Shown piece after piece: positions 43,401 through 51,910 of a stretch of DNA of 61,426 bases. The DNA comes from Candidatus Heritagella intestinalis. Lineage in GTDB: Bacteria > Bacillota > Clostridia > Oscillospirales > Acutalibacteraceae. The translations under genes were made by a program, and so were the position numbers. The first letter of the stretch is position 1, and every line of letters starts with the position of its first letter. The notes beneath the pieces were generated by a model. The model made no database searches and was not told the DNA's origin. It was given only the letters and a program-made list of their open reading frames with translations. The stretch is taken from NCBI GenBank assembly GCA_904420555.1, contig CAJFVO010000012.1, positions 1 to 61,426 on the forward strand, read 5' to 3'.

Positions 43401-46176
43401 GAGCGGCGAGGTTTACAAGGGCGAGACCCAGCAGATCACCGCAGAAAACCTGGGCGAGGATATGGGCGCTGAAAACTTCACCTGGAGCATCACCTCCAGC
43501 GTGGTGGAAGGCACCTCCATCGACCAGAACGGCCTGCTGACCATTGCCGGCGATGAGACCGCCAGCACCATCCGGGTACAGGCGGCCAGCAAGACCAACG
43601 AGAACCTGGTGCTCACCGGTTCCTATACCGTGTGCAACGCCGTGTCCGTTTCCAAGGATACCTCCGGCCCGGTATTCACTGGCAACACCGCTTCTTACAC
43701 TGCCTCTTATAAGGGTGAAGCCGCCGACGCTTCCGAGTTCAACTGGAGCGTTTCCGGCAACAGCTCCGAAGGCACCACCATTGAAAACGGCGTGCTCACC
43801 GTGGCCCAGGACGAAACCGCCACCGAAGTGGTCGTGACCGTGACCCGCAAGGCCAACGAGAGCCAGACCGCATCCGTCACCACCACCGTGAAGGAAACCC
43901 TCATCGGCGATGTGGCCCAGGGCGCAACCATCCTGGGCAGCTCCGACAGCGGCGACCTCTCCGCCATGTTTGACGGCGACGAGGAGACCGGCTGGGAGGC
44001 CAGCTACTGGAACAGCGACGGCACCGGCTGGGTAGCCATTGATTTGGGCGACACCTACACCATCAACCGCTGGAAGCTGGTCAGCCCCGGCTCCGGCGAC
44101 AGCGCCAACAAGCAGTTTGCCCTGGAAGTGCTGAAGAACCCCGACGCTACCGAAGAGGAACTCAGCGATGCTTCCTATCTGGCCAACGACGACAACTGGA
44201 CCGTAGTGGAGTTTGTGGACAACAGCGAAAACCAGGCCCAGACCGTCAACCGTCCCCTGGCCGAGCTGGTTACCGGCCGTTACTTCCGCCTGCGTGTGGA
44301 TGAAGGCATGACCATGTGGAGCTGGTACAACTATTGGGGCGCCAACGAGCTGGAGATCTTCGAGGGCGATGAGATCATCGAAATCGAAGTCAACAGCGTC
44401 ACCGTTTCCGGCCCCGAAGAGGCCTATTACGGCATGACCTCCCAGTATGACGCGGTGGTTTCCACCAGCAACGGCAACGAAAAAGCCGTGACCTGGAGCG
44501 TTTCCGGGAACACCTCCGCCGGTACCACCATCGACGAAAACGGCCTGCTGACCGTTGCCGAAGATGAGGCCGCAGCCACCCTGACCGTCACCGCGACTTC
44601 TGTCCGGGACAACACCAAGTCCGCTTCCATGGAAGTGGCTGTTACCAAGTATGTAGGCCCCCTGCCCCTGACCTTTGTGGAGGCTTCCGCAGACGGTTCC
44701 TCCTATGAGCACAAGACCATGGTAGCCGACGGCGATCCCGCCACCAAGTGGTGCGCCATGGATGAAACCGGCTGGGCTGTGGTCCGCACGGATAAGCCCG
44801 TGACCATTGACCGCTGGGGCGTACTCCTGGGCGAATACGCCGACGATATCCCCGACAACGCCGCCGAGTTTGCCCTGGAAGTCCTGAAGGACCCCAACGC
44901 TACCGAAGAGCAGCTCAGCGACCCCGATTACCTGGCCAACGATGACAACTGGACGGAAGTGCAGTTCGTCGACAACTCCAACGCCGATAAGGTCCCCTCT
45001 TATGACGAGCCCAACCGCGGCGAGTACTACAGTGATCTGGAAACTGCCGTTACCGGCCAGTATTTCCGCCTGCGGATCGACGACAACTGCGTTGCCGACA
45101 GCAACCGCGCCATCCGCGTCCATGAAATTTACCTCTATGAGCAGCAGGAGCCCGAGGTGGACAAGGCCGCTCTGGAAGCCGCTGTGGCCGACGCCGCCCA
45201 GTATCAGGAGGCCGACTACACCGAGGCTACCTGGAACGTCTTTGCCCAGGCTCTCACCGACGCTCAGGCAGTCCTGGCTGACGGCGCCGCTTCCCAGGAA
45301 GATGTGGACGCCGCTGTGACGGCCCTGGCCGAGGCAGTTGCCCAGCTGGAAGAATATGTGGCTCCCGACAAGACCCTGCTCCAGGCCGCGTATGACTACG
45401 CCGCCGCACAGGATACCAGCAATCTCATCGAGAGCGTAAAGGCCATGTATGATGCAGCCCTTGCCAACGCCAAGGCGGTGCTGGATGATGCCAAGGCTAC
45501 GGCAGAAGAAGTAGACGCTGCCCTGGACGACCTGTTTGAGGCAGTTTGGAGCCTGGGCTTTGTCCAGGGCGACAAGACCACCCTGGGCCTGCTCATTGAG
45601 CGCGCCGAGGCTATGGACGAAAGCAAGTATGTGGCAGACAACTGGCAGCAGCTGGTAGACGCCCTGGCCGAGGCTAAGGCAGTTTATGAAGACGGCGACG
45701 CCATGGACGAGGACATCCAGCCTGTGGCAGAAGCCCTGCTGAACGCCATTCTGGCCCAGCGGTATAAGGCGGACAAGTCCATCCTGGAAGAGATCATCAA
45801 CCAGGCCAATGGCATTGACACCGCCCTGTACACTGCCGAGAGCGTGCAGGCATTCACCGCCGCTCTGAAGGCCGCCAACGCCGTGCTGGAAGACGCTTCC
45901 CTGAGCGTGGACGAGCAGGAGGCTGTGGACGCTGTTACCGTAGAGCTGAAGACCGCCATGGACAACCTGGTGGAGGCTTCCGCTAACGAGTCCAACGATA
46001 CCGGCGACGACGCCAACAAGGACGACGCCGCCAGCACCCAGGATCCCAACAAGGGCCCCATGGATGACAGCAACAACCCGGCTACCGGCGACACCACCTT
46101 CGCTCTGGCCGCATTGATCCTGCTGCTGACCTCCGCCGGCGCCTTCGTGGTCATCCGCAGAAAGAACAGAGCATAA
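40438..46176 (+). CDS. Cell-wall-anchored GH85 endo-beta-N-acetylglucosaminidase (divergent third paralogue)
   Basis: 1,912-residue surface enzyme. A signal peptide (MKKLGRRAMAAFLALVMAASSAPFAMAG in two halves) precedes a GH85 domain with the catalytic pair N235 and E237 in YYGFDGYFFNMEGR, and later NIQDILPTWQWWFE. A beta-sandwich, fibronectin-like segments, Ig-like repeats (WSVSGNTSPDTKIDENG type, at least four), two F5/8 type C domains (about 1155-1310 and 1405-1570) and FIVAR-like helical repeats follow. The end has DPNKGPMDD, NPATGD near 1880, a hydrophobic helix and RRKNRA. It differs much more from the two copies at 2792 and 8255 than they differ from each other, but the FIVAR part is nearly the same. 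AAGGAG lies 8-9 nt before the ATG. Confidence 0.9.
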   Translation: MKKLGRRAMAAFLALVMAASSAPFAMAGDTYPYVGESAKGENQPYQHGYRVEDITNWSPETDPYADLLRAEVPLQDRNAALAATQANPDLLPEAQYLTLTGDYGNAFFNSYSYTNEFSTHVFNFWQYVDYYASWHGQPSVGTPEELNDIEDERNATDGNAWTRRYFEFGLVNLPNPAYTNAAHKNGVLSLGCMFQPRAYQNFEEMLYTDENGRYPVADKLTEIAEYYGFDGYFFNMEGRSYSSDVRAELKKFLAQMRADGMYIQWYNAGSFSTDMLVDTETDTDIANSVFIEYGHSVPGDSATEPYGLDKFEVAFNGFEAGANRWSNDFSRMMSNGVMNGSIASLGTDFVQTGLEQVAYQDEETGYNLFTRELDEYQWMAFQRERLWWTGNSNNNTTVLNPGLTDGTSEIEARDFTGIADYIAERSVINGDAFTTNFNTGHGLEYVVDGQLSNEHEWSNINIQDILPTWQWWFETEGTQLSAEFDYGSKYRKVYNGGEEGSFGFDLVGAYNGGSSLAVYGPLDAKNFLHLYKSDLEVKDGSQMQITFRKTSQDDASMKLGVILESNTSDVLEFDIADSTAASEDWVTSTVDLSGLAGEKIAAFGLVFDGTSDDYQMNIGQMSYTSGTDYTPDAPQNLTVDKAYGNTNEMIVSWEMAKYDDVKQYNVYATINGEKMYMGGIYDNIYYIKDLYDAQGEVTIEVTAVGADGAESAPATVKYNYDSAVSNIQVDNSVDGQLSVTWDGGQADVTVTTSYEEEPRTWTASGDGSAVVEVPTGAEANGAAYTMTIETADGGFATYDGELPDTYCAPYDGRLWTDGRFTQPSTSEWHVLYYQTVTNGVRSAEDHYTRGVKSHGELNNDWSMFQPIDESVDGVYVWLEDYNGNKSEEVYVNGRMSVTVTTEASMIQAGGEPAQFTATVKNAAEDDSVTWSVSGNTSPDTKIDENGLLTVAADETAAQLTVKAASNEDARFTGSISVTITPAMVLDPQSGEVYKGETQQITAENLGEDMGAENFTWSITSSVVEGTSIDQNGLLTIAGDETASTIRVQAASKTNENLVLTGSYTVCNAVSVSKDTSGPVFTGNTASYTASYKGEAADASEFNWSVSGNSSEGTTIENGVLTVAQDETATEVVVTVTRKANESQTASVTTTVKETLIGDVAQGATILGSSDSGDLSAMFDGDEETGWEASYWNSDGTGWVAIDLGDTYTINRWKLVSPGSGDSANKQFALEVLKNPDATEEELSDASYLANDDNWTVVEFVDNSENQAQTVNRPLAELVTGRYFRLRVDEGMTMWSWYNYWGANELEIFEGDEIIEIEVNSVTVSGPEEAYYGMTSQYDAVVSTSNGNEKAVTWSVSGNTSAGTTIDENGLLTVAEDEAAATLTVTATSVRDNTKSASMEVAVTKYVGPLPLTFVEASADGSSYEHKTMVADGDPATKWCAMDETGWAVVRTDKPVTIDRWGVLLGEYADDIPDNAAEFALEVLKDPNATEEQLSDPDYLANDDNWTEVQFVDNSNADKVPSYDEPNRGEYYSDLETAVTGQYFRLRIDDNCVADSNRAIRVHEIYLYEQQEPEVDKAALEAAVADAAQYQEADYTEATWNVFAQALTDAQAVLADGAASQEDVDAAVTALAEAVAQLEEYVAPDKTLLQAAYDYAAAQDTSNLIESVKAMYDAALANAKAVLDDAKATAEEVDAALDDLFEAVWSLGFVQGDKTTLGLLIERAEAMDESKYVADNWQQLVDALAEAKAVYEDGDAMDEDIQPVAEALLNAILAQRYKADKSILEEIINQANGIDTALYTAESVQAFTAALKAANAVLEDASLSVDEQEAVDAVTVELKTAMDNLVEASANESNDTGDDANKDDAASTQDPNKGPMDDSNNPATGDTTFALAALILLLTSAGAFVVIRRKNRA

Positions 46177-46208
46177 TTCGTTTCATTCTTTTCCCGTTTC
46201 CCTTTCTG

Positions 46209-46250
46209 AAGCTCCCGCGGTTGGGTTCTCCCGGCCGCGGGAGTTATTTT
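46209..46250 (+). terminator. Terminator after the third GH85 gene
   Basis: CTCCCGCGG and CCGCGGGAG pair, followed by TTATTTT. Confidence 0.85.
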
Positions 46251-46397
46251 GGTTGGGGAAGGGCATTGCAGGGGTTTCCTCCATCACTCTTTGGAGCCTC
46301 AGCCGGGCGCTGAAAGTCCTCCCGTCAGCTGCAAAATCTGCGGCGCGGCCTTTTCCCGCTTTTTCCCGGTAACCCGGGCTCCAGAAAGGCCCCTTGT

Positions 46398-46426
46398 TTG
46401 ACAAGGCCCGGTATGGGATATATAAT
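46398..46426 (+). promoter_or_regulatory. Consensus promoter of the two-component system
   Basis: TTGACA (46398-46403), 17 bp, TATAAT (46421-46426), a full match to both sigma-A hexamers, 58 bp before the response-regulator start. It implies constitutive transcription of the regulator. Confidence 0.8.
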
Positions 46427-46484
46427 AAGTGCCATCAGGAAACGCCAAAAAGATACCTTTCATTTCTCAAGGGTGGTGAAGCGC

Positions 46485-47195
46485 ATGAACCAGCATATTC
46501 TCATTGCCGAAGATGACGAAGATATTGTGGAACTGCTTTCCCTGTATTTAACCGGCGAGGGCTTCACGGTCTTTTCTGCGGGGAACGGGTTCCAGGCCCT
46601 GGAATTGTTAGATTCCGTGAAAATTGATATTGCGATCCTGGATATTATGATGCCGGAAATGAGCGGGTACGATTTGCTGAAGAAGATCCGGGAAAGCCAT
46701 AATTTCCCCGTGATTATTTTGTCCGCCAAGGATCTGGATACCGACCGGATACTCGGCCTGAATTTGGGGGCGGACGCTTACCTCACCAAGCCCTTTAACC
46801 CCCTGGAAGTGGTGGCGTATGTGAAATCAGCCCTGCGCCGCTACTATGAATTGGGCAGCAACAATGATTCTGAAAAAAGCGAAGGGGAGAAGCCTTCCCT
46901 GACGGTGGGCGAATTACAGCTGGATCTGTTTAAATTCATCCTGCGCAAGAGGGGGCGGGTGGTCCCCCTTACCCCCACAGAGCTGAAAATCGTGTTGAAA
47001 TTGATGCAGTCCCCGGGCCGGGTGTACACCAAGGCCCAGCTCTATGCCTGTATTGGCGGGGAGCTCTATGAAAGCGACGACAACACCATGATGGTACACA
47101 TTTCCAATATCCGCGCAAAAATCGAGGACGACCCCTCGAATCCGCGCTATATTAAAACTGTGAGAGGATTGGGGTATAAAATTGAAGAGAATTAG
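46485..47195 (+). CDS. OmpR-family response regulator
   Basis: 236-residue regulator: receiver domain (ILIAEDDEDIVELL; phospho-acceptor D53 in LDIMMPE; KPFNPLEVVAYVKSAL) and winged-helix DNA-binding domain (LTPTELKIVLKLMQSPGRVYTKAQLY, ending YIKTVRGLGYKIE). It is similar in style to VanR. The ATG at 46485 follows GGGTGGTGAA; upstream in-frame starts add residues not typical of receivers. It overlaps the kinase gene by 14 nt. Confidence 0.93.
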   Translation: MNQHILIAEDDEDIVELLSLYLTGEGFTVFSAGNGFQALELLDSVKIDIAILDIMMPEMSGYDLLKKIRESHNFPVIILSAKDLDTDRILGLNLGADAYLTKPFNPLEVVAYVKSALRRYYELGSNNDSEKSEGEKPSLTVGELQLDLFKFILRKRGRVVPLTPTELKIVLKLMQSPGRVYTKAQLYACIGGELYESDDNTMMVHISNIRAKIEDDPSNPRYIKTVRGLGYKIEEN

Positions 47196-48804
47196 CCAGG
47201 CGCGGAAAAGCCTGCTTTTTTCCTGTGCAGTCTATTTTGCGTGCTACACACTGATCATCATATTGGTGTATTTTGCCTTTGCCAACCTGGCCAACCAAAA
47301 AATGAGCGAATCGGTGTTTACAATGGAAGATCTGCTCTCCTATAAGGACGAGCTGGTACAGGAGAATTACGCCAAAATCCCCGCGAAAAATTCCAAGACC
47401 TCCGCCATCATTATTTTTGATGAGGACGGGCGCATCCAGTACGCCAGCAATCACACCATCAGCGAGAAGATCTTTTTTCAGGACCTGGATATGATTGAGG
47501 ATTACAACTCCAATAACTTCTTTGAAGTGCTTCAGGATGTGGGGTCGGACGGCTCTGTGGAATACACGGTATACTTGAATGGGTATGAAGGCTACGATAT
47601 GGTCCCCAGGGTTTTGAATTACTGCGTCCTGGATGAAGCGTACCGGATTATGGAGGGCGGGCTGTTTTCCGACCGGGAGTATTTGACCCAGCGGGAATTT
47701 GAATTGCTCAGCGGCGTCTCCAGGTTCAACGGCACCCTTGTCAAATATGTTTATCAAAATAAGGATGGGGAAGAAAGGACCCTGGCGTTCCTGTCCACCG
47801 CCATGAGCGACAAGCATTACAACAAAATCGTAGAGTCGGTGAATATGATCTGGCTCGTGGGGATTTTAAACGTCTTTTTAATCATCATTGTGTTTGCGGC
47901 GCTGTTCTTTAGGAAAATAAAAATCCGGATCGCCCCCCTCAACCAGATCATCACCTCCTATCAAAGGGGCAAGGCGGCGGAGATCGACCCTTCCACAGTC
48001 CCTTCCGAATTCCACGAGACGGTTTGCAGCTTTAAAAACCTGGTGGAGGAGCTGGAGCGCACCCGGGAAGAAAAGGAAACGCTGTATAAAGAAAAGCAGA
48101 AGCTGGTTGTGGACATCTCCCATGATTTAAAAACGCCCCTGACGGTGATCCAGGGGTATGCCAAAGCCCTTTCCGAGGGGCGGGTGCCCGCCGAAAAGCA
48201 GGCCGCCTATATGGAATCCATCTTTACCAAGTCAAAGCTGGCCACCGATATGGTCAACGACCTCTTTATGTTTACGCAGATGGAGCATCCAAACTATCAG
48301 CTGCATTTGGAGAAAACGGACTTCAACGAGTTTGTAAAGAGCTTTTTTGCGGAAAAGTACATGGAAATTGAAGAGGACGGGTTCCAGCTTTCCGCAGAGA
48401 TGGAGGACCGGCCCATCCCCCTGCTGCTGGACAGGAAGCTGATGCGCCGCCTCCTGGAAAACCTGCTGAGCAACGCTATCAAGTACAACGACAAAGGGAC
48501 CACCATTTATATTGCCATGGAAAGAAGGGGGGACGACGCCGTGATGACCCTGGCAGACGACGGCGTGGGCATCCCCGAAGGGATTGCCGAAAGCCTGTTC
48601 CAGCCCTTTGTCACGGGGAACCGCGCCCGGACAACGGGGAAGGGCACCGGGCTGGGATTGTCCATTGCCCAGCGGATCGTGCAGATGCATCGCGGCAGCA
48701 TGGAACTGGTCCGGCCGCCCCATAAACCGTATCACACAGAATTTTGCATACGCATCCCCCTGGGGGAAAGCGAATCCTGCGCCGAGAAATCCGGGGCCCA
48801 ATAG
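47182..48804 (+). CDS. Membrane sensor histidine kinase
   Basis: 540-residue kinase starting at TTG inside the end of the regulator gene, so translation is coupled. Two membrane helices (about 10-36 and 222-243) enclose an extracellular sensor of about 185 residues; a HAMP-like segment follows. The phospho-acceptor is H314 in VVDISHDLKTPLTVIQGY. ATP-binding boxes are NLLSNAIKYND, DDGVGIPEG and GTGLGLSIAQRIV. It lies 130 bp upstream of the Dlt-like operon, a common place for envelope-stress two-component systems; signal unknown. Confidence 0.93.
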   Translation: MKRISQARKSLLFSCAVYFACYTLIIILVYFAFANLANQKMSESVFTMEDLLSYKDELVQENYAKIPAKNSKTSAIIIFDEDGRIQYASNHTISEKIFFQDLDMIEDYNSNNFFEVLQDVGSDGSVEYTVYLNGYEGYDMVPRVLNYCVLDEAYRIMEGGLFSDREYLTQREFELLSGVSRFNGTLVKYVYQNKDGEERTLAFLSTAMSDKHYNKIVESVNMIWLVGILNVFLIIIVFAALFFRKIKIRIAPLNQIITSYQRGKAAEIDPSTVPSEFHETVCSFKNLVEELERTREEKETLYKEKQKLVVDISHDLKTPLTVIQGYAKALSEGRVPAEKQAAYMESIFTKSKLATDMVNDLFMFTQMEHPNYQLHLEKTDFNEFVKSFFAEKYMEIEEDGFQLSAEMEDRPIPLLLDRKLMRRLLENLLSNAIKYNDKGTTIYIAMERRGDDAVMTLADDGVGIPEGIAESLFQPFVTGNRARTTGKGTGLGLSIAQRIVQMHRGSMELVRPPHKPYHTEFCIRIPLGESESCAEKSGAQ

Positions 48805-48934
48805 GGCTCCGGATTTTCCTTTAGAAACATTAAGGTTGCCTGAAGATTAGATAAAGTTTTGCATTTTATACTTTGACCACACCCTTCCCACAGGGGAGGA
48901 ATGGAGAGCAGTTTGAGGATCTTTAGGTGATGAA

Positions 48935-50446
48935 ATGAAAAATGTATTGGAATATCTTGAAAATAGCGCGCGGGCTTTTCCCCATAAAGCGGCCCTGGAA
49001 GAGGAATCCCGGACCTGTACCTTTGGGGAATTGCAGGAAGCCAGTATGCGCATCGGGTCTGCAATGGCCGGGAAAATCCGGATAGGTACGCCGGTGGCCG
49101 TCTTTATGGAAAAGGGGATCGCCTGCCTGCAGGCGTTTTTCGGGATCGTTTATGCCGGCGGGTTTTATGTGCTCCTGAACCCGGAGCTGCCTCCCGCCAG
49201 GCTCCGGCAGATCCAGGACATCCTCCAGGCCCCATATATCCTGACCGATGAAGAGCACCGGGCAGCTGCACAGGAAATTTTCCCTTCCGCCGCCGTCCTG
49301 CTGGCGGAAGAACTGGGGGAGGGCCCCATCCGGGAAGACGCCCTGGCCGGCGTGCGCGGCCGCATGGTGGATACGGACCCCCTCTATGGGATGTTCACCT
49401 CCGGTTCAACCGGCGTCCCCAAAGGGGTGGTGGTCAGCCACGGCTCGGTGATAGATTTTATCAATACCTTTACGGAGCTTTTCCAGATTCGGGAGGACGA
49501 CGTCATCGGCAACCAGGCGCCCTTTGATTTTGACGTGTCCGTCAAAGACATTTATTCCGCCCTGAAAACCGGCGCTACCCTGTCCATTATCCCCAAGCCG
49601 CTTTTTTCCCGGCCCAAGGACTTGCTGGACTGGCTGTGCGACCGGAAAATTACCACCATGATCTGGGCGGTTTCCGCCCTCTGCCTTATCAGCACCTTCC
49701 ACGGGCTGGATTACAGGCGGCCGCAGGCGGTGCGCAAGATCCTTTTCAGCGGCGAGGTCATGCCGCTGAAGCATCTGCGGGTATGGATGGAGCATCTGCC
49801 GGAGGCCCAGTTTGTCAACCTGTACGGCCCTACGGAAATTACCTGCAACTGCACCTATCACGTGCTGGAAAGAGGGCGCGGCTATCAGGAGGGGATCCCC
49901 ATTGGACGGCCCTTCCCCAATAAGGATGTGTTCCTGCTGGGCCCAGGCAGCGAGAGGGTCTCCCAGCCCGGGGCCGAGGGGGAGATCTGCGTCCGGGGAA
50001 AGGCCCTGGCCCTGGGCTATTACCGGGCCCCGGAGCAGACGGCGGCGGCCTTTGTGCAGAACCCCCTGAACCCCTGGTATCCGGAGCGCATATACCGCAC
50101 CGGGGACATGGGGAAGTACACCGAGGACGGCGAGCTGGTTTTCTGCGGCCGGAAGGACTTCCAAATCAAACATATGGGGCACCGCATTGAGCTGGAAGAA
50201 ATCGAGAGGGCCGTTTCCAACCTGCCCGGCGTCCAGCGCTGCTGCTGTGTGTTTGACGGGCAAAAACAAAAGCTGTACGGTTTCTATACCGGCGGCCTGG
50301 ACAAAAAGGAGCTTCACAGGCAGCTGAGAGCCCAGCTTCCCGTTTATATGGTGCCGGGCGCGCTGTACCATCTGACAGAATTCCCGCTGACCAAAAACGG
50401 GAAAATAGACAGGAAAAGCCTGCTGGAAAGGAGGAGCCAAAAATGA
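48935..50446 (+). CDS. DltA-like amino-acid adenylating enzyme
   Basis: 503-residue AMP-forming ligase predicted to activate an amino acid and load it on the carrier protein encoded at 51679. Core motifs: A3 (FTSGSTGVPKGV, near 153), A4 (NQAPFDFDVSVKDIY, with the Asp that binds the substrate amino group), A5 (NLYGPTEITCNCTYHVL, near 294), A7 (YRTGDMG, near 386), A8 (GRKDFQIKHMGHRIELEE) and the A10 Lys (KNGKIDRKSL, near 487). Length equals DltA. It overlaps the decarboxylase gene by 4 nt (ATGA). The specificity residues cannot be read safely, so D-alanine is not assured. Confidence 0.88.
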   Translation: MKNVLEYLENSARAFPHKAALEEESRTCTFGELQEASMRIGSAMAGKIRIGTPVAVFMEKGIACLQAFFGIVYAGGFYVLLNPELPPARLRQIQDILQAPYILTDEEHRAAAQEIFPSAAVLLAEELGEGPIREDALAGVRGRMVDTDPLYGMFTSGSTGVPKGVVVSHGSVIDFINTFTELFQIREDDVIGNQAPFDFDVSVKDIYSALKTGATLSIIPKPLFSRPKDLLDWLCDRKITTMIWAVSALCLISTFHGLDYRRPQAVRKILFSGEVMPLKHLRVWMEHLPEAQFVNLYGPTEITCNCTYHVLERGRGYQEGIPIGRPFPNKDVFLLGPGSERVSQPGAEGEICVRGKALALGYYRAPEQTAAAFVQNPLNPWYPERIYRTGDMGKYTEDGELVFCGRKDFQIKHMGHRIELEEIERAVSNLPGVQRCCCVFDGQKQKLYGFYTGGLDKKELHRQLRAQLPVYMVPGALYHLTEFPLTKNGKIDRKSLLERRSQK

Positions 50447-51636
50447 ATGACAGACAGCTGAAAGAATTGCTGGAAAAGAAGGGCACGCCCCTGTATCTCT
50501 TCGACGCCGGCCAGCTGCGGCGTCGGGTCCAGACGCTGCGGCAGGCCCTTCCCAGCCGGGTCCGCCTCTGTTATGCCGTTAAGGCCAACACGTTTATTTT
50601 AAAGGAAATGGGCGGGCTGGTGGACCGCTTTGAGATCTGTTCCCCCGGGGAACTGGAGATCTGCCGGAAACTGCGGCTCCCTTGGGAAAAGTTTGTGATT
50701 TCCGGGGTGTATAAGGAGCCGTCCCTGATGCGCCGGCTGATTTCCCAGGGGGAGGCCGGGGGGGTCTATACGGTGGAATCCATGACCCAGTTTTCCATCC
50801 TGCATGAGGCGGCGGCCAAAGCCAAAAAGAAACTGCCCGTCCTGCTGCGGCTCACCAGCGGAAACCAGTTCGGCCTGGACGAAGCCGAGATCCGGGGCAT
50901 CCTCGCAGCGCATGGGGATTCCGCGTATTTGGATATCCGGGGGATCCAGTACTTTTCCGGGACCCAGAAATCCTCCATCAAGCGGTTAAAGCGGGAGCTG
51001 GCTGCGGTAGACCTCTTTTTGGAAACGCTGTATGACCAATACGGCTATCAGGCCAAGGAGCTGGAATTCGGCCCGGGCTTCCCGGTGTCCTATTTCCAGG
51101 GGGAGCCCTTTGCGGAGGCGTCCTTCCTGGAGCAGTTTTCCCAGCTTTTAGAGGGGATGAAGTTCTCCGGGGCCATTACCCTGGAGCTTGGCCGGAGCAT
51201 TGCGGCCAGCTGCGGCAAGTATTTCACCAAGGTTGTGGACCAAAAGCGCAACCACTCTGAAAACTACGCCATCGTAGACGGAGGGATGCACCAGCTGGTC
51301 TATTTTGGCCAGTTTATGGCCATGAAGCACCCCTACGTCCGGCACATCCCCTCTCACACGGCGGCGGAAGCCCGGGAGGGGGAGGAAGAGTGGAATATCT
51401 GCGGCTCCCTGTGTACCGTGAACGATATTCTGGTAAAGAAGATCCCCCTGAAAAACCTGCAAATCGGAGACATTTTGCAGTTTGAGAATACCGGGGCCTA
51501 CTGCATCACAGAAGGGATTTCGCTGTTTTTAAGCCGCGACCTCCCGGAAGTGGTGCTGATAACGGAAGACGGCGCCGCCCTCACCCTGCGGGAGCGGGTG
51601 CAGACGGAGGTTTTGAACACCCCGTCCTATGAATGA
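50443..51636 (+). CDS. Fold-type III PLP-dependent decarboxylase inside a Dlt-like operon
   Basis: 397-residue enzyme of the diaminopimelate/ornithine decarboxylase family, which also includes BtrK, a decarboxylase of carrier-bound glutamate in butirosin synthesis. PLP Lys is K47 in LCYAVKANT. Further motifs: FEICSPGELE; IQYFSGTQ (for the usual HIGSQ); LEFGPGFPVSYF; LELGRSIAASCG (for EPGR, with Leu in place of Pro); and ICGSLCTVNDIL (for the Cys motif that completes the active site). A canonical dlt operon has no such enzyme. Its 4-nt overlap with the adenylating gene argues that it belongs to the same pathway. Substrate unknown; racemase activity is an alternative. Confidence 0.82.
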   Translation: MNDRQLKELLEKKGTPLYLFDAGQLRRRVQTLRQALPSRVRLCYAVKANTFILKEMGGLVDRFEICSPGELEICRKLRLPWEKFVISGVYKEPSLMRRLISQGEAGGVYTVESMTQFSILHEAAAKAKKKLPVLLRLTSGNQFGLDEAEIRGILAAHGDSAYLDIRGIQYFSGTQKSSIKRLKRELAAVDLFLETLYDQYGYQAKELEFGPGFPVSYFQGEPFAEASFLEQFSQLLEGMKFSGAITLELGRSIAASCGKYFTKVVDQKRNHSENYAIVDGGMHQLVYFGQFMAMKHPYVRHIPSHTAAEAREGEEEWNICGSLCTVNDILVKKIPLKNLQIGDILQFENTGAYCITEGISLFLSRDLPEVVLITEDGAALTLRERVQTEVLNTPSYE

Positions 51637-51678
51637 AAGAAAGAATAAAAAAAGAATTGAAAAAAGGAGCAGAACATC

Positions 51679-51909
51679 ATGGAAAGATTGATTGAGATCC
51701 TGGAAGAAATTCAGCCGGAAGTGGATTACGCCACCTGCACAGACCTGATCGACGGGCATCATTTGGATTCCCTCTCCATTATCTCCCTGGTTGCGGAGAT
51801 AGAGGATGAATTTGACGTCACCATCCCTACGGTGGAGATCATTCCGGAAAACTTTAATTCTGCAAAAAATCTGTGGGCAATGATCGTGCGCTTGCAGGAG
51901 GAAGAGTAA
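51679..51909 (+). CDS. Acyl/peptidyl carrier protein (DltC-like)
   Basis: 76-residue carrier. The phosphopantetheine site is S31 in GHHLDSLSIISLVAEIEDEF, the classic DSL motif. Acidic throughout and of DltC size. AAGGAG lies 8-12 nt upstream. It would carry the amino acid activated by the 48935 product and pass it to the MBOAT protein, whose gene starts 1 nt after its stop. Confidence 0.92.
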   Translation: MERLIEILEEIQPEVDYATCTDLIDGHHLDSLSIISLVAEIEDEFDVTIPTVEIIPENFNSAKNLWAMIVRLQEEE

Positions 51910-51910
51910 G

